From: Blastopirellula marina
GTDB taxonomy: Bacteria > Planctomycetota > Planctomycetia > Pirellulales > Pirellulaceae
Length of the DNA stretch: 64,000 bases
Direction: 5' to 3'
Assembly (NCBI RefSeq): GCF_002967715.1
Contig: NZ_PUIA01000014.1
Location: 62,001-126,000, forward strand
The position numbers and the translations under genes are program-made. Each line of letters opens with the position of its first letter. Position 1 is the stretch's first letter. Under the pieces are notes generated by a model. The model was not told the DNA's origin. It did not search any database and saw only the letters and a list, made by a program, of their open reading frames with translations. Below are positions 50,425-60,086 of the stretch, in pieces.

Positions 50425-53400
50425 ATGATCTCGCTGCAACTCTCGAGCATCTCGCGGAAGATGCTTCTCGGTGCCGCGTTGGCCCTCTTGGCACTGGCTC
50501 CCCGAGCAGCCTGGGCAGAAGAGTCGGCGGAAATCGATTTCAATCGAGATATTCGCCCTCTACTTTCCGATCGCTGCTATGCCTGCCACGGACCAGACGA
50601 AAAACATCGCGAAGGGGGCATCCGATTCGACGTGGCGGAAAGCGTGCTGGCGGAAGCTGACTCCGGCATGACCGCCATCGTGCCTGGCAAGCCGGACGAA
50701 AGCGAAATGATTGCGCGAATTCTCACCGCGGACGAGTCGCTGAAGATGCCTCCTCCGGACTCGAACAAAAGCCTTACTCCGGAAGAAATCGGCAAGCTCA
50801 AACAGTGGGTCGCCGAAGGTGCCAAGTTCCAAGGTCACTGGTCCTTTGAAGTTCCGAAGAAAACCGATCCACCGCAGGTCGATATCGCTGATTGGAATCA
50901 GCGCGAGATCGATCAGTTCCTGGCGGCACGACTGAAGAAAGAAGGTCTCTCCCCAAGCGAGCCTGCCGACAAGCTGAGCCTGATTCGCCGGGTAACGTTC
51001 ACCCTGACCGGTCTTCCACCAACTCCGGAAGAGGTCGACGCATTCGTTAAAGATGACTCGCCTGACGCCTACGAGAAGGTCGTCGATCGCCTGTTGGCCT
51101 CGCCGCAATACGGCGAGAACATGGCGCGGTACTGGCTGGATGCGGCTCGCTACGCCGACACGCACGGCCTGCATTTGGATAACTACCGCGAGATGTGGAT
51201 GTATCGCGACTGGGTGATTCAGGCCCTCAACGAGAACAAGCCATACGATGTTTTTCTCACCGAACAGTTGGCCGGCGACCTGCTGCCCAACCCATCGTGG
51301 GAGCAGAAAGTCGCATCAGGCTTCAATCGCTGCAACGTGACGACCAGCGAAGGGGGCTCGATCACGGCGGAAGTGAAGATGCGTAACGTGAATGATCGCG
51401 TGGTGACCACCGGGACCGTCTTCATGGGACTGACCATGGACTGCACGCGTTGCCACGATCACAAGTACGATCCGCTCAAGCAAAAAGACTTCTACTCGAT
51501 GTATGGTTTCTTCAACAGCATCGACGGAAGCCCGATGGACGGGAACGTCAAAGACCATGCCCCGGCGATTTACTCGAAAGAAGCCACCGAGCAGCTCGCC
51601 CAGCTCGATCAGCAGATCGGTCAGAAGCGGGAAGAAATCAAATCAACGCTCGCCAAGATCGAGTACCAAGACCCAGGCCCCGGCGTCGATACGCCGGAGA
51701 TCAAACCCGAAGAAGTCGTCTGGATTGAAGATGGCATCCCGGGCAAAGCCACTGTCAGTGGTGACTACAACTGGGTGACAAAGCCAGAGCCTGTCTTCAG
51801 TGGCGAAAAGTCGGCCAAACGTACCGTCACCGGCAACGATCAGGTCTACTTCAACGGCTCGGATCAGACGTTTACGGTGTACAAGGGAGACGTCCTGTTT
51901 GGCTACGTCTATCTCGACCCGAAGAATCCACCGAAGGAAGTCATGTTCCAGTGGAATAACGGGGGCTGGGACCAACGCGCATTCTGGGGCGAAGACCTCA
52001 TTCCCTACGGCAACACCGGCAAAACCAAGCATCGCATCGGTGATCTGCCAGAAGCTGGCAAGTGGGTTCGCCTGGAAGTGCCGATCGAAAAGGTTGGCTT
52101 GAAAGAAGGGGATAAAGTCAACGGCTGGGCATTCACTCAGTGGGACGGCACCGTTTATTGGGACAAGGCCGGCTACGTGACCAAACACGGCAAGCAGCCA
52201 CAGTTCAAGTCGCTGCAGTCGTGGACCGAGTTCGCCGCCAAGTCGCCAGCTTCCCTTAACCCTGAGAACAAGCAGGTCACCGAGATCCTGAAGAAAGAAG
52301 CCGACAAGCGAAGCGAAGACGAAGCGAAAGCTCTCCGCGGCTACTTTCTGGAATTTGTCTGCCAGGACACGCAAGAGACCTTCAATAAACTACGTGGCGA
52401 GTTGAAGGCGATGACCGACAAGCAGACCGATCTGAAGAAGACTTCGCCGACGACGCTGGTCTACAAAGAAGCTGCCAAGCCAGTTCCCTCGCATATCTTG
52501 ATTCGGGGCGAATACGATCAGATCGGTGAAGAAGTCCCGCGCGATGTGCCGGCCTTCTTGCCACCCATGACCGAAGAAATGCCCAAAGACCGACTCGGTC
52601 TGGCCATGTGGCTCTTGGATCCAAATCATCCGTTGACGGCCCGCGTGACGGTAAACCGTTACTGGCAGCATGTTTTTGGCGTGGGCCTGGTGAAAACTTC
52701 TGAGGACTTCGGTTCTCAGGGAAGCGTTCCTAGCCATCCGCAACTGCTGGACAACCTGGCCATCGAGTTCCGCGAGAATGGCTGGGATATCAAGCAGTTG
52801 ATGAAGCGGTTGGTGATGACATCGGCCTATCGCCAGTCGTCGAAGCTAACGCCAGAACTGCTGAAGAAGGATCCCGAAAACCGACTGCTGGCTCGTGGTC
52901 CTCGGTATCGTTTGGACGCCGAAGTACTCCGCGATCAGGCCCTCGCATTCAGCGGTTTGCTGGTCGATAAAATAGGCGGTCCATCGGTTAAGCCTCCGCA
53001 GCCAGACGGGCTGTGGAAAGCGGTCGGCTATTCCGGCAGCAACACGGTGCAGTTCAAAGCGGACGAAGGGCACGAGAAAGTGCATCGTCGTACGCTCTAC
53101 ACGTTCATCAAGCGAACGGCCTTGGCACCGCAGATGAGCACCTTCGATGCTCCTAATCGCGAGTCGTGCACCGTCCGTCGCGAACGCACCAACACGCCGC
53201 TTCAGGCCTTGTTGCTGATGAACGATCCGCAGTACGTCGAAGCAGCCGTTGCCATGGCCAAACGCGTGATGGACGAAGGGGGCTCGGACCCCGTTTCCAA
53301 GGTGAACTACCTGGTAACACTGTGCGTGTTGAACCAGGAAAACGAAGTTCAAAAGAAAGAGCTTGAAGCGTTGTATTTCGATAGTCTTACCTACTTCCAG

Positions 53401-53520
53401 AAAAACCCGGAAGCCACCAGCAAGTTGGTTGGCAAGGACGAGACCCCAGCAGAATTAGCGGCCTGGGCGATTGTGTGCAATACGATACTCAACCTCGACG
53501 AAGTCGTTATCCAACGCTAA
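50425..53520 (+). CDS. Planctomycete cytochrome (PSCyt1/DUF1549/DUF1553) protein
   Basis: A 1031-residue exported protein with a signal peptide (LGAALALLALAPRAAWA). The domains follow the usual order of the family. PSCyt1 is near residues 35-120 with a haem motif CYACH. DUF1549 follows near 155-370 (LIRRVTFTLTGLPPTPEEVDAFV, YADTHGLHLDN, GFNRCNVTTSEGG, MDCTRCHDHKYDPLKQKDFY). A carbohydrate-binding-like insert lies around 420-590, and DUF1553 after 710 (LDPNHPLTARVTVNRYWQHVFGVGLV, RYRLDAEVLRDQALAFSG). The pair with the DUF1501 gene downstream is a planctomycete hallmark, probably for oxidative breakdown of organic polymers, but no substrate is proven. Confidence 0.93.
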   Translation: MISLQLSSISRKMLLGAALALLALAPRAAWAEESAEIDFNRDIRPLLSDRCYACHGPDEKHREGGIRFDVAESVLAEADSGMTAIVPGKPDESEMIARILTADESLKMPPPDSNKSLTPEEIGKLKQWVAEGAKFQGHWSFEVPKKTDPPQVDIADWNQREIDQFLAARLKKEGLSPSEPADKLSLIRRVTFTLTGLPPTPEEVDAFVKDDSPDAYEKVVDRLLASPQYGENMARYWLDAARYADTHGLHLDNYREMWMYRDWVIQALNENKPYDVFLTEQLAGDLLPNPSWEQKVASGFNRCNVTTSEGGSITAEVKMRNVNDRVVTTGTVFMGLTMDCTRCHDHKYDPLKQKDFYSMYGFFNSIDGSPMDGNVKDHAPAIYSKEATEQLAQLDQQIGQKREEIKSTLAKIEYQDPGPGVDTPEIKPEEVVWIEDGIPGKATVSGDYNWVTKPEPVFSGEKSAKRTVTGNDQVYFNGSDQTFTVYKGDVLFGYVYLDPKNPPKEVMFQWNNGGWDQRAFWGEDLIPYGNTGKTKHRIGDLPEAGKWVRLEVPIEKVGLKEGDKVNGWAFTQWDGTVYWDKAGYVTKHGKQPQFKSLQSWTEFAAKSPASLNPENKQVTEILKKEADKRSEDEAKALRGYFLEFVCQDTQETFNKLRGELKAMTDKQTDLKKTSPTTLVYKEAAKPVPSHILIRGEYDQIGEEVPRDVPAFLPPMTEEMPKDRLGLAMWLLDPNHPLTARVTVNRYWQHVFGVGLVKTSEDFGSQGSVPSHPQLLDNLAIEFRENGWDIKQLMKRLVMTSAYRQSSKLTPELLKKDPENRLLARGPRYRLDAEVLRDQALAFSGLLVDKIGGPSVKPPQPDGLWKAVGYSGSNTVQFKADEGHEKVHRRTLYTFIKRTALAPQMSTFDAPNRESCTVRRERTNTPLQALLLMNDPQYVEAAVAMAKRVMDEGGSDPVSKVNYLVTLCVLNQENEVQKKELEALYFDSLTYFQKNPEATSKLVGKDETPAELAAWAIVCNTILNLDEVVIQR

Positions 53521-53559
53521 TTCCCTCCTACCCCGCGAAACGTATCAAGGACCTATTCG

Positions 53560-55023
53560 ATGGATCCTCAGAGCGAATATATCCAAGCGATCACCCGCCG
53601 CCACTTCTTTCAGAAGGGGGCCCTTGGGCTAGGTGCCGCGGCGCTGGCCTCGATGACCGATCTGCCGGCCCAGGCAGCGAAGCTTCCCAGTTCTGGCATT
53701 GGCGGTCTGCCCAATCTGCCCCACTTCGCCCCCAAAGCGAAGCGGGCCATCTACTTGTTCATGGCCGGTGCTCCGTGCCAGATGGACTTGTTCGACTACA
53801 AGCCGCAAATGAACGAGTGGTACGACAAAGATCTTCCTGAATCAATCCGGCAGGGGCAACGTCTCACGACGATGACCTCTGGTCAGAAGCGTTTTCCGAT
53901 CGCTCCTTCCAAGTTCAAGTTTTCCCCCTACGGTGAAAACGGCACGATGATTAGCGAGCTGTTGCCGTACCATGGAAAGATGGTCGACGACATCGCGATC
54001 GTAAAGTCGCTCCATACCGAGGCTATCAACCACGACCCGGCCATCACGTACATCTGCACCGGCAACCAACTGCCTGGCCGACCCAGTTTGGGCTCGTGGC
54101 TCAGCTATGGTCTTGGTTCGATGAACGAGAACCTTCCGACCTTCGTCGTGATGACACCCAACTGGAGCGGTCGCAAGGAAGCCCAGGCACTTTATAACCG
54201 CCTGTGGGGAGCCGGCTTCCTGCCGTCGAAGCATTCGGCGGTCACGCTGCGCAAGTCAGGCGACCCGATCTTGTTCCTGTCGAATCCCGAAGGAATCGAT
54301 AGCTCACTCCGCCGGCGAATGCTCGATAGCGTTTCCAAGATCAACCAAGAAACCTATCGGCTTTCAGGCGATCCTGAAACACAATCGCGAATCTCGCAGT
54401 ACGAGATGGCGTTCCGCATGCAGTCCTCGGTGCCGGACCTGGTCGATTTGAAGCAAGAAACGCAAGCGACGCTCGATATGTACGGCCCGGAAGTCACCAA
54501 GCCCGGGACGTTTGCGGCCAGCTGTTTGCTGGCCCGGCGTATGGTTGAACGGGACGTACGCTTTGTACAGATCTTCCATCGCGGTTGGGATCAGCACGGG
54601 AACGTGGCTCGCGATCTTCCGGCTCAGGCCAAAGATGTCGATCAAGCCGCGTGGGCATTGATTCAAGATCTGAAGATGCGCGGCATGCTGGACGATACGC
54701 TGGTCGTCTGGGGTGGCGAGTTCGGCCGCACGATCTACAGCCAAGGTGGATTGTCGAAAGAAAACTACGGCCGCGACCATCATCCGCGTTGTTTCACCGT
54801 CTGGATGGCTGGCGGTGGCGTGAAGCCTGGCGTGGTGCATGGCGAAACGGACGACTTCAGCTACAACATCGTCAAAGATCCGGTCCACATTGCTGACTTG
54901 AACGCGACGATCCTGCACTGTCTGGGGATCGATCATCGCCGACTGTCGATCCCGTTCCAGGGGCTCGATGTCCGACTAACCGGGGTCGAAGAGCGACACC
55001 CGGTCAAAGAGTTGCTGATCTAG
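53560..55023 (+). CDS. Tat-exported DUF1501 protein
   Basis: A 487-residue protein with a Tat signal ([20 protein letters not shown]). The DUF1501 domain resembles the alkaline-phosphatase/sulfatase superfamily: [22 protein letters not shown] at the start, [24 protein letters not shown], and the metal-type segment [12 protein letters not shown] followed by [21 protein letters not shown] near the end. It lies 39 bases after the cytochrome gene on the same strand, which is the conserved two-gene unit in planctomycetes. Enzymatic reaction unknown. Confidence 0.93.
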   Translation: MDPQSEYIQAITRRHFFQKGALGLGAAALASMTDLPAQAAKLPSSGIGGLPNLPHFAPKAKRAIYLFMAGAPCQMDLFDYKPQMNEWYDKDLPESIRQGQRLTTMTSGQKRFPIAPSKFKFSPYGENGTMISELLPYHGKMVDDIAIVKSLHTEAINHDPAITYICTGNQLPGRPSLGSWLSYGLGSMNENLPTFVVMTPNWSGRKEAQALYNRLWGAGFLPSKHSAVTLRKSGDPILFLSNPEGIDSSLRRRMLDSVSKINQETYRLSGDPETQSRISQYEMAFRMQSSVPDLVDLKQETQATLDMYGPEVTKPGTFAASCLLARRMVERDVRFVQIFHRGWDQHGNVARDLPAQAKDVDQAAWALIQDLKMRGMLDDTLVVWGGEFGRTIYSQGGLSKENYGRDHHPRCFTVWMAGGGVKPGVVHGETDDFSYNIVKDPVHIADLNATILHCLGIDHRRLSIPFQGLDVRLTGVEERHPVKELLI

Positions 55024-55027
55024 CCTG

Positions 55028-55048
55028 GATCAGAGTTTTGTTCTGATC
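55028..55048. terminator. Weak hairpin after the DUF1501 gene
   Basis: GATCAGA (55028-55034) pairs with TCTGATC (55042-55048) around seven bases, five bases after the stop. It lacks a T-tract, so its role in ending transcription is only likely. Confidence 0.45.
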
Positions 55049-55195
55049 TAAGCCGCCGACGATTATCCTTTTGGTCATTCGCTCGCCTAAGAAGAGGAGA
55101 GCCACGGTTTGCCACGGGAGGCAAGCGAATGTCCAATTGTTTGCCACGGTTCGCCGGCGGCTGGGGCAGGCATGGGGGCGATACCACCCGCCGTG

Positions 55196-56479
55196 CTATT
55201 TAGCCCGGCTGATGTACATCGGAATCTTCAACTCTGGTTGCGAAGATTCAATCATCTCTTTGGCACGATCTCTCGCGTCGACCAGCTTGCTTCCTTCCGA
55301 AGGAGCAGTGATCTGGCGAAACTGCGTAGCCAGTTGTTCGACCGCTGGCTGCATCAGAACGATCTCGGCCAGCTGCGATCGCAGGTCGCTCGAGCTACCC
55401 AGGACAGCAACCATCGTCTTGTTCAGGCCTGTCACCAGGTCGACATTCTCTACCAGGGCTGGCACACAATCGTCCAGGCGGACCACCTGATCTTCGATCT
55501 GGTCGATCTTGTGCAGGTTCTCTTGTGCCTTGGAGATCTTTTCTTCCTGCGAGTTCAGGAAGTTCACCAGCCAGGCCAGTTCGTCCATGTTCTTGGTCGC
55601 CGAAGTGGTTTCCTTTCGCACGTCTTTGATGCGAGTGTTCAGACGAATTGCTTCGTACGACAGTTCGGTAGCGGCATCCAGCGTATCGGCCAGCTTCTGC
55701 ACCTGCAGATCCATCGACTTCTGGTTGTCCAGAATTGATTGCACCTGTGCCAGAACGAGGTTGGACTGCTCGGTGTCGATCGCCAACTGCTGTACGCGGT
55801 TTTGGTTATGGGCCAGCGAATCGATGGCACGATCGGTAGCGTCCGACTGGGCGGCCAGGTCGCAGATGGCGTTCTGCAGCTTCCAGTGATTGTCCACCGT
55901 GGCGGTTAGTTCCGGCATCAGGCACTGTTGGTTAATCAGTTGCTGCTGAACCAGTTCCATCGACGAAAGCGCGTCCTTCGCTTTGTAGATGTCAACTCCG
56001 CTACGTCCAAGTCGAGCGGCCAGCGATTCGAGTTCGTCGACACGCTTCTGAGCAGCGGTCAGCTTCAGCGTGGCCTTGTCCAGGTCGGACTGCATGTTGC
56101 TGAGCTTGGCGGCCGTTGCATCGACCGTATTCAGCTTGGCCGACAGGCGAGCGATTTCGTCGTGCAGGCGATCCGACCGCTGGATGGTCTGACCTGCTTT
56201 GTAGAGCTTGCTGCTCTGATCTTCCAGGCGTGCCAGAAGCGAGTTGGTTCGCTGAGTGGCATCGTTGAACCCGGTCAGTTGATTGAGCGGGTGGTGGGTT
56301 GCTTTGACTTCTTTTTCAACTTGAGCGAGTTGCTTTACCAAGTCTTGCTGCAGCCAGAACTGGTTGGCTGCGATACCTACCGCGATTCCTAAAACGAGAC
56401 AGAAACCGCCGACGATACCTGGGTTCCGCATAGCCCAGCCATAATCGGTATCATCCACATAATGATCATTAATCGGCAT
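55196..56479 (-). CDS. Single-pass membrane coiled-coil protein
   Basis: A 427-residue protein. A short cytoplasmic N-terminus (about 20 residues, acidic) precedes one membrane helix (GIVGGFCLVLGIAVGIAANQF, residues about 22-41). Nearly 350 residues of coiled coil follow (DLVKQLAQVEKEVKATH, RLEDQSSKLYKAGQTI, AAQKRVDELESLAARLG, NSQEEKISKAQENLHKIDQIEDQV). It has no catalytic motif. Candidates are envelope spacer or chemotaxis-like scaffold, but no MCP signalling tip is present. I chose the start at 56479 because GGAGGAG lies six bases upstream. Confidence 0.75.
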   Translation of the reverse strand: MPINDHYVDDTDYGWAMRNPGIVGGFCLVLGIAVGIAANQFWLQQDLVKQLAQVEKEVKATHHPLNQLTGFNDATQRTNSLLARLEDQSSKLYKAGQTIQRSDRLHDEIARLSAKLNTVDATAAKLSNMQSDLDKATLKLTAAQKRVDELESLAARLGRSGVDIYKAKDALSSMELVQQQLINQQCLMPELTATVDNHWKLQNAICDLAAQSDATDRAIDSLAHNQNRVQQLAIDTEQSNLVLAQVQSILDNQKSMDLQVQKLADTLDAATELSYEAIRLNTRIKDVRKETTSATKNMDELAWLVNFLNSQEEKISKAQENLHKIDQIEDQVVRLDDCVPALVENVDLVTGLNKTMVAVLGSSSDLRSQLAEIVLMQPAVEQLATQFRQITAPSEGSKLVDARDRAKEMIESSQPELKIPMYISRAK

Positions 56480-56485
56480 ATGAAT

Positions 56486-56492
56486 CTCCTCC
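56486..56492 (-). promoter_or_regulatory. Strong ribosome binding site deciding the start at 56479
   Basis: GGAGGAG on the minus strand, six bases before ATG at 56479. It decides this start over the longer frame that opens at 56626. Confidence 0.75.
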
Positions 56493-56913
56493 GTGTTTAA
56501 TTGGCAACGTCCGTGCTCCTCGTGAGCACTAATGTTATCGAAACACGCACCGTCTTCGGAAAAGTCATCCATCCACGATTCCCAAAGGTTTACTAGCACG
56601 CCGCACCCATCACCCAAATAACCCACACAGCCTGAACGTTATGTTAAGGGTGAATCAATCTCTTTACGTAGTCCTTAAACTCGCTGAATATGGGTGGGTG
56701 GAAGGGTTGCAACCCGCCTAAAAAGAACATGCGCCAAGCTTTGTCTGGTCACGAAGTGACCAATTCTGCGCATCGTTATAAGCTGCGTTTGTGTTGCAAG
56801 GTTGTGATAAGTTATTGAAAAATAGGTGTGCAAGTTGTAGTAACGCCTTGTGTCGCAAGACGTTTATTGCTCGACAAGAATCAAGCATTCGTGCCCTGTT
56901 TTTCCGCGAGTGC
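56493..56913. other. Intergenic region without a gene
   Basis: About 420 bases, AT-rich around 56640-56900, between two leftward genes. No RNA, repeat or terminator with a clear stem was found. A short open frame on the minus strand (56718-56939) has no coding signs. Confidence 0.4.
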
Positions 56914-57384
56914 CTATTTGGCGGCCTCATACTCGACAAGCGTAACCTCCAAACAACTGGCTAAGCTTGTCAGTTCGTCTTCCATGATCGATCGCGCTTT
57001 GTCCTGGCGAAAACCGCCAGAGCCGCTGCCAAGAATCGGGAACGCGATCGTGCGGAATTGTTTTTCTTCTGCCAGACGCATCGCGTTTTGCACGCTGTGG
57101 CGAATGGAATACTCCGAGGCACGCCAAAGCATGTTGATACCGGCGACATGGATGATCCCGCGATAGGGCAGCTTGCCGGCGGTCGTAAAGACCGCTTGGC
57201 CTAAAGCAATGGGGCCAAGCTTTGCCAGTTCATGGAAAGGAGCGTCCCCCGCTTTTCGCTTGATAGCCCCCGATACTCCTTGCGGCAGTAACAGCCACCA
57301 GGGAATGATGTTACGGTTCCAGGCATTCACAATCACCTCGACATCTTGCTGCAGAAGGTCGCCTTGTACGATCTGGGTTGGCAT
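56914..57384 (-). CDS. Macrodomain protein
   Basis: A 156-residue stand-alone macrodomain, a fold that binds or removes ADP-ribose and related nucleotides. Motifs in order: IVQGDLLQQDVEVIVNAWNRN, VSGAIKRKAG, GKLPYRGIIHVAGINMLW, SVQNAMRLAEEKQFRTIAFPILGSGSGGF. The VNAWN segment replaces the usual VNAAN. I start at the Met at 57384 (MPTQIVQGDLL), since the frame upstream is not conserved in character. It is divergent from the SlyD-like gene. No ADP-ribosyltransferase gene is seen beside it. Confidence 0.9.
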   Translation of the reverse strand: MPTQIVQGDLLQQDVEVIVNAWNRNIIPWWLLLPQGVSGAIKRKAGDAPFHELAKLGPIALGQAVFTTAGKLPYRGIIHVAGINMLWRASEYSIRHSVQNAMRLAEEKQFRTIAFPILGSGSGGFRQDKARSIMEDELTSLASCLEVTLVEYEAAK

Positions 57385-57540
57385 TATCGTTCGCCTTGGT
57401 GGAATTGGGCCTAATTCTTTTCTACATAACCAGTTAGTTTCCCCCAAGCCGAGATTGAGCCCGATCCCTTCCCACAGTATGCTGAACCTATCGCCCCGTA
57501 CGATATTTTATGCCCATTGGGCACTGCCTGGGATGAATCG

Positions 57541-58035
57541 ATGAAAGTTGCCAAGAATACGGTCGTTTCCATTACCTACACCCTGAAAGATTCCGAAGGG
57601 AATCTGATCGATTCGGCCGATGCGTCGGATCCGCTTGCTTATTTGCATGGCGTTGGGAATTTGATTCCTGGAATGGAAAAGGCGCTCGACGACCGTGACA
57701 ACGGCGAGACCTTCCAGGTCGTCATTCCGCCGGAAGAAGGCTACGGCATGTTCGACGAAGAGCTGATCTGGGAACTGGAAAAAGACCAGTTTGCCGAGCT
57801 GGGCGAGGTCGAAGAAGGTCTGCAGTTCGTTCTTGAGACCGAAGACGATCAGGTCCTGGTCACTGTCGTCGACATCAAAGACGACGTGGTCATCGTCGAT
57901 GGCAATCACGAACTGGCCGATGAAACGCTCTATTTCGACATCACCGTCGTCGACGTGCGCGAAGCGACGCCTGAAGAGCTTGAGCACGGCCACGCGCACG
58001 GTCCTGGTAGCGCACACGATCACGACCACGGTTAG
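57541..58035 (+). CDS. slyD: FKBP-type peptidyl-prolyl isomerase, SlyD-like
   Basis: A 164-residue FKBP with the insert-in-flap layout of SlyD: VSITYTLKDSEGNLIDSA, PLAYLHGVGNLIPGMEKAL, the IF chaperone domain (PPEEGYGMFDEELIWELEKDQF) and the closing strand TLYFDITVVDVREATPEEL. The C-terminal tail (HGHAHGPGSAHDHDHG) is His-rich, as in nickel-binding SlyD proteins, so metal storage or delivery is likely. Start chosen at ATG 57541. The frame is open only eight codons more. Confidence 0.93.
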   Translation: MKVAKNTVVSITYTLKDSEGNLIDSADASDPLAYLHGVGNLIPGMEKALDDRDNGETFQVVIPPEEGYGMFDEELIWELEKDQFAELGEVEEGLQFVLETEDDQVLVTVVDIKDDVVIVDGNHELADETLYFDITVVDVREATPEELEHGHAHGPGSAHDHDHG

Positions 58036-58154
58036 TCGCCCGCCGGTGGTGCCGTGTTGTCAGGCCGCTCCCTTAGCGGTAACCTCCTGGGATTGCTTGT
58101 CATGGGGCGCAATCTCCAGTAGGCCGGATCAACTCAAGCACACCAGCACAAATC

Positions 58155-59996
58155 ATGGGCTATCGAACTCTCCGAGCCTGCGTCGATGATCTCCGTCGCG
58201 CAGGCCATCTGTTAGTGGTCGAAGACGTTGTCGACGCACGCCTGGAAATCGCCGAGATCCAGCGCCGCGTCTATGCCAACAACGGCCCTGCCATTCTGTT
58301 TGCGAGCGTCAAGGATTGCCGCTTTCCGATGGTGGGCAATCTGTTTGGTTCGATCGAGCGTGCCCGCTTCATCTTTCGCGACACGCTGGAAACCGTGAAG
58401 CGACTGATCGAACTGAAGATCGATCCGAACCAACTGCTGAAATCACCGCTGCGGTACGCGTACGCGCCACTGGGTGCTCTTTCGATGCTCCCCAAAAAGG
58501 TCCGCAGCGGGCCCATCTTCCAAAACGAAATCAAGCTGACCGATCTGCCCAAGCTAGTCTCGTGGCCCGACGACGGCGGACCGTACGTGACCCTTCCTCA
58601 GGTCTACACCGAGGACCCACGCCACGGCGGGCTGAATCACTCGAACCTGGGCATGTACCGTATGCAGATCGCTGGCAACGAGTATGACCCTGCCAGCGAA
58701 GTTGGCTTGCACTATCAGATTCATCGTGGCATCGGCGTGCATCACGCCGCCGCAATTGCCAAGGGAGAGCCGCTACGGGTGAACATCTTCGTCGGCGGAA
58801 ATCCGGCTATGACGCTGGCCGCCGTGATGCCGCTGCCTGAGGGGCTTTCCGAACTCGGTTTCGCCGGGGCCCTGGCCGGGCACCGCATTCCCATGGCCAC
58901 CGCGCGCACCAAGCTACCCATCTACGCTGAGGCTGACTTCTGCATCAGCGGCACCATTCATGCTGGCGAAGAAAAGCCCGAAGGCCCCTTCGGCGACCAC
59001 CTCGGCTATTACAGCTTGAAGCACTTGTTCCCGACCATGCGGGTCGACAAGGTCTATCACCGCGACGGAGCCATCTGGCCCTTCACGGTCGTCGGCAGAC
59101 CACCCCAGGAAGACACAACCTTCGGCGAGCTGATCCACGAAATCACCGGACCGGTCATTCCCACCGTGCTGCCTGGCGTGAAGGAAGTTCACGCGGTCGA
59201 TGCCTCCGGCGTCCACCCGCTACTGCTGGCAATCGGCAGCGAACGCTACGTTCCATACGAAGAACGATGCCGTCCGAAAGAACTGATGACCCAGGCCTCG
59301 GCCATCCTCGGACAGGGGCAGATGTCGCTGGCGAAGTACTTGTTCATCGCCGCCGAACAAGATGACCCCAGTTTGAACCTGCACGAGATCTGTCCGTTCC
59401 TTATGCACATGCTGCGGCGTGTCGACTGGCGACGCGACATCCACTTCCTCACTGAGACCACGATCGACACGCTCGACTACTCCAGCGGCCAGTTCAACCA
59501 TGGCTCGAAGGCTATTGTCGCCGCCGTCGGGCCACCGATTCGCGAGCTATTGAATGAACTGCCCAGCGACCTGACCCTTCCCGATGGCTTCCACAAACCG
59601 AAGATCGCCATGCCCGGCGTGCTGGTCGTGAGCGGCCCGAAGTACGAAGCGCCCCTACAGGAAACCGAACCATCCATCGAGCGGTTCACCTCGTTCTACT
59701 CGGCCAGCGACAGCATCAACCGGTTCCCGCTGGTGATCGTCGCCGACGAAAGCGAGTTCACCGCCCAGACGCTCAATAACCTCTTGTGGGTCACCTTTAC
59801 CCGCAGCAACCCCGCCGCCGACGTCCACGGCATCGCCAGCAGCACGGTACAAAAGCACTGGGGCTGCGAAGGAGCCTTGGTGATCGATGCTCGTTTGAAG
59901 CCATGGAACGCCCCACCGCTCGTTGAAGCTCCCACGGTGACGGCTAAGGTCGACGCTATGGCCGCCCAAGGTGGCCCGCTGGCGAAGTATCTGTAG
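58155..59996 (+). CDS. UbiD-family decarboxylase
   Basis: A 613-residue UbiD-family (de)carboxylase needing prenylated FMN. Family marks: FGSIERARFIFR, the prFMN-region NLGMYRMQIAGNEYDPASEVGLHYQIHRGIGVHHAAA in usual spacing, VFVGGNPAMTLAAVMPLPEGLSELGFAGAL-like segment, and the hallmark PEGPFGDHLGYYS. Lengths near 610 occur in the family branch linked to menaquinone biosynthesis (futalosine route), so quinone biosynthesis is the best guess, but E. coli-type UbiD substrates cannot be excluded. No ubiX gene is nearby. It is followed by a short gap before the carboxypeptidase-regulatory-like gene. Confidence 0.9.
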   Translation: MGYRTLRACVDDLRRAGHLLVVEDVVDARLEIAEIQRRVYANNGPAILFASVKDCRFPMVGNLFGSIERARFIFRDTLETVKRLIELKIDPNQLLKSPLRYAYAPLGALSMLPKKVRSGPIFQNEIKLTDLPKLVSWPDDGGPYVTLPQVYTEDPRHGGLNHSNLGMYRMQIAGNEYDPASEVGLHYQIHRGIGVHHAAAIAKGEPLRVNIFVGGNPAMTLAAVMPLPEGLSELGFAGALAGHRIPMATARTKLPIYAEADFCISGTIHAGEEKPEGPFGDHLGYYSLKHLFPTMRVDKVYHRDGAIWPFTVVGRPPQEDTTFGELIHEITGPVIPTVLPGVKEVHAVDASGVHPLLLAIGSERYVPYEERCRPKELMTQASAILGQGQMSLAKYLFIAAEQDDPSLNLHEICPFLMHMLRRVDWRRDIHFLTETTIDTLDYSSGQFNHGSKAIVAAVGPPIRELLNELPSDLTLPDGFHKPKIAMPGVLVVSGPKYEAPLQETEPSIERFTSFYSASDSINRFPLVIVADESEFTAQTLNNLLWVTFTRSNPAADVHGIASSTVQKHWGCEGALVIDARLKPWNAPPLVEAPTVTAKVDAMAAQGGPLAKYL

Positions 59997-60086
59997 CGGC
60001 ACGAAATGCAGGAATCGTGCTGGTTCCGCATGATCGGTGTGTTACGATGGGCGGCTCCCCCCACCGGAATAGCACGGAGTCATGCA

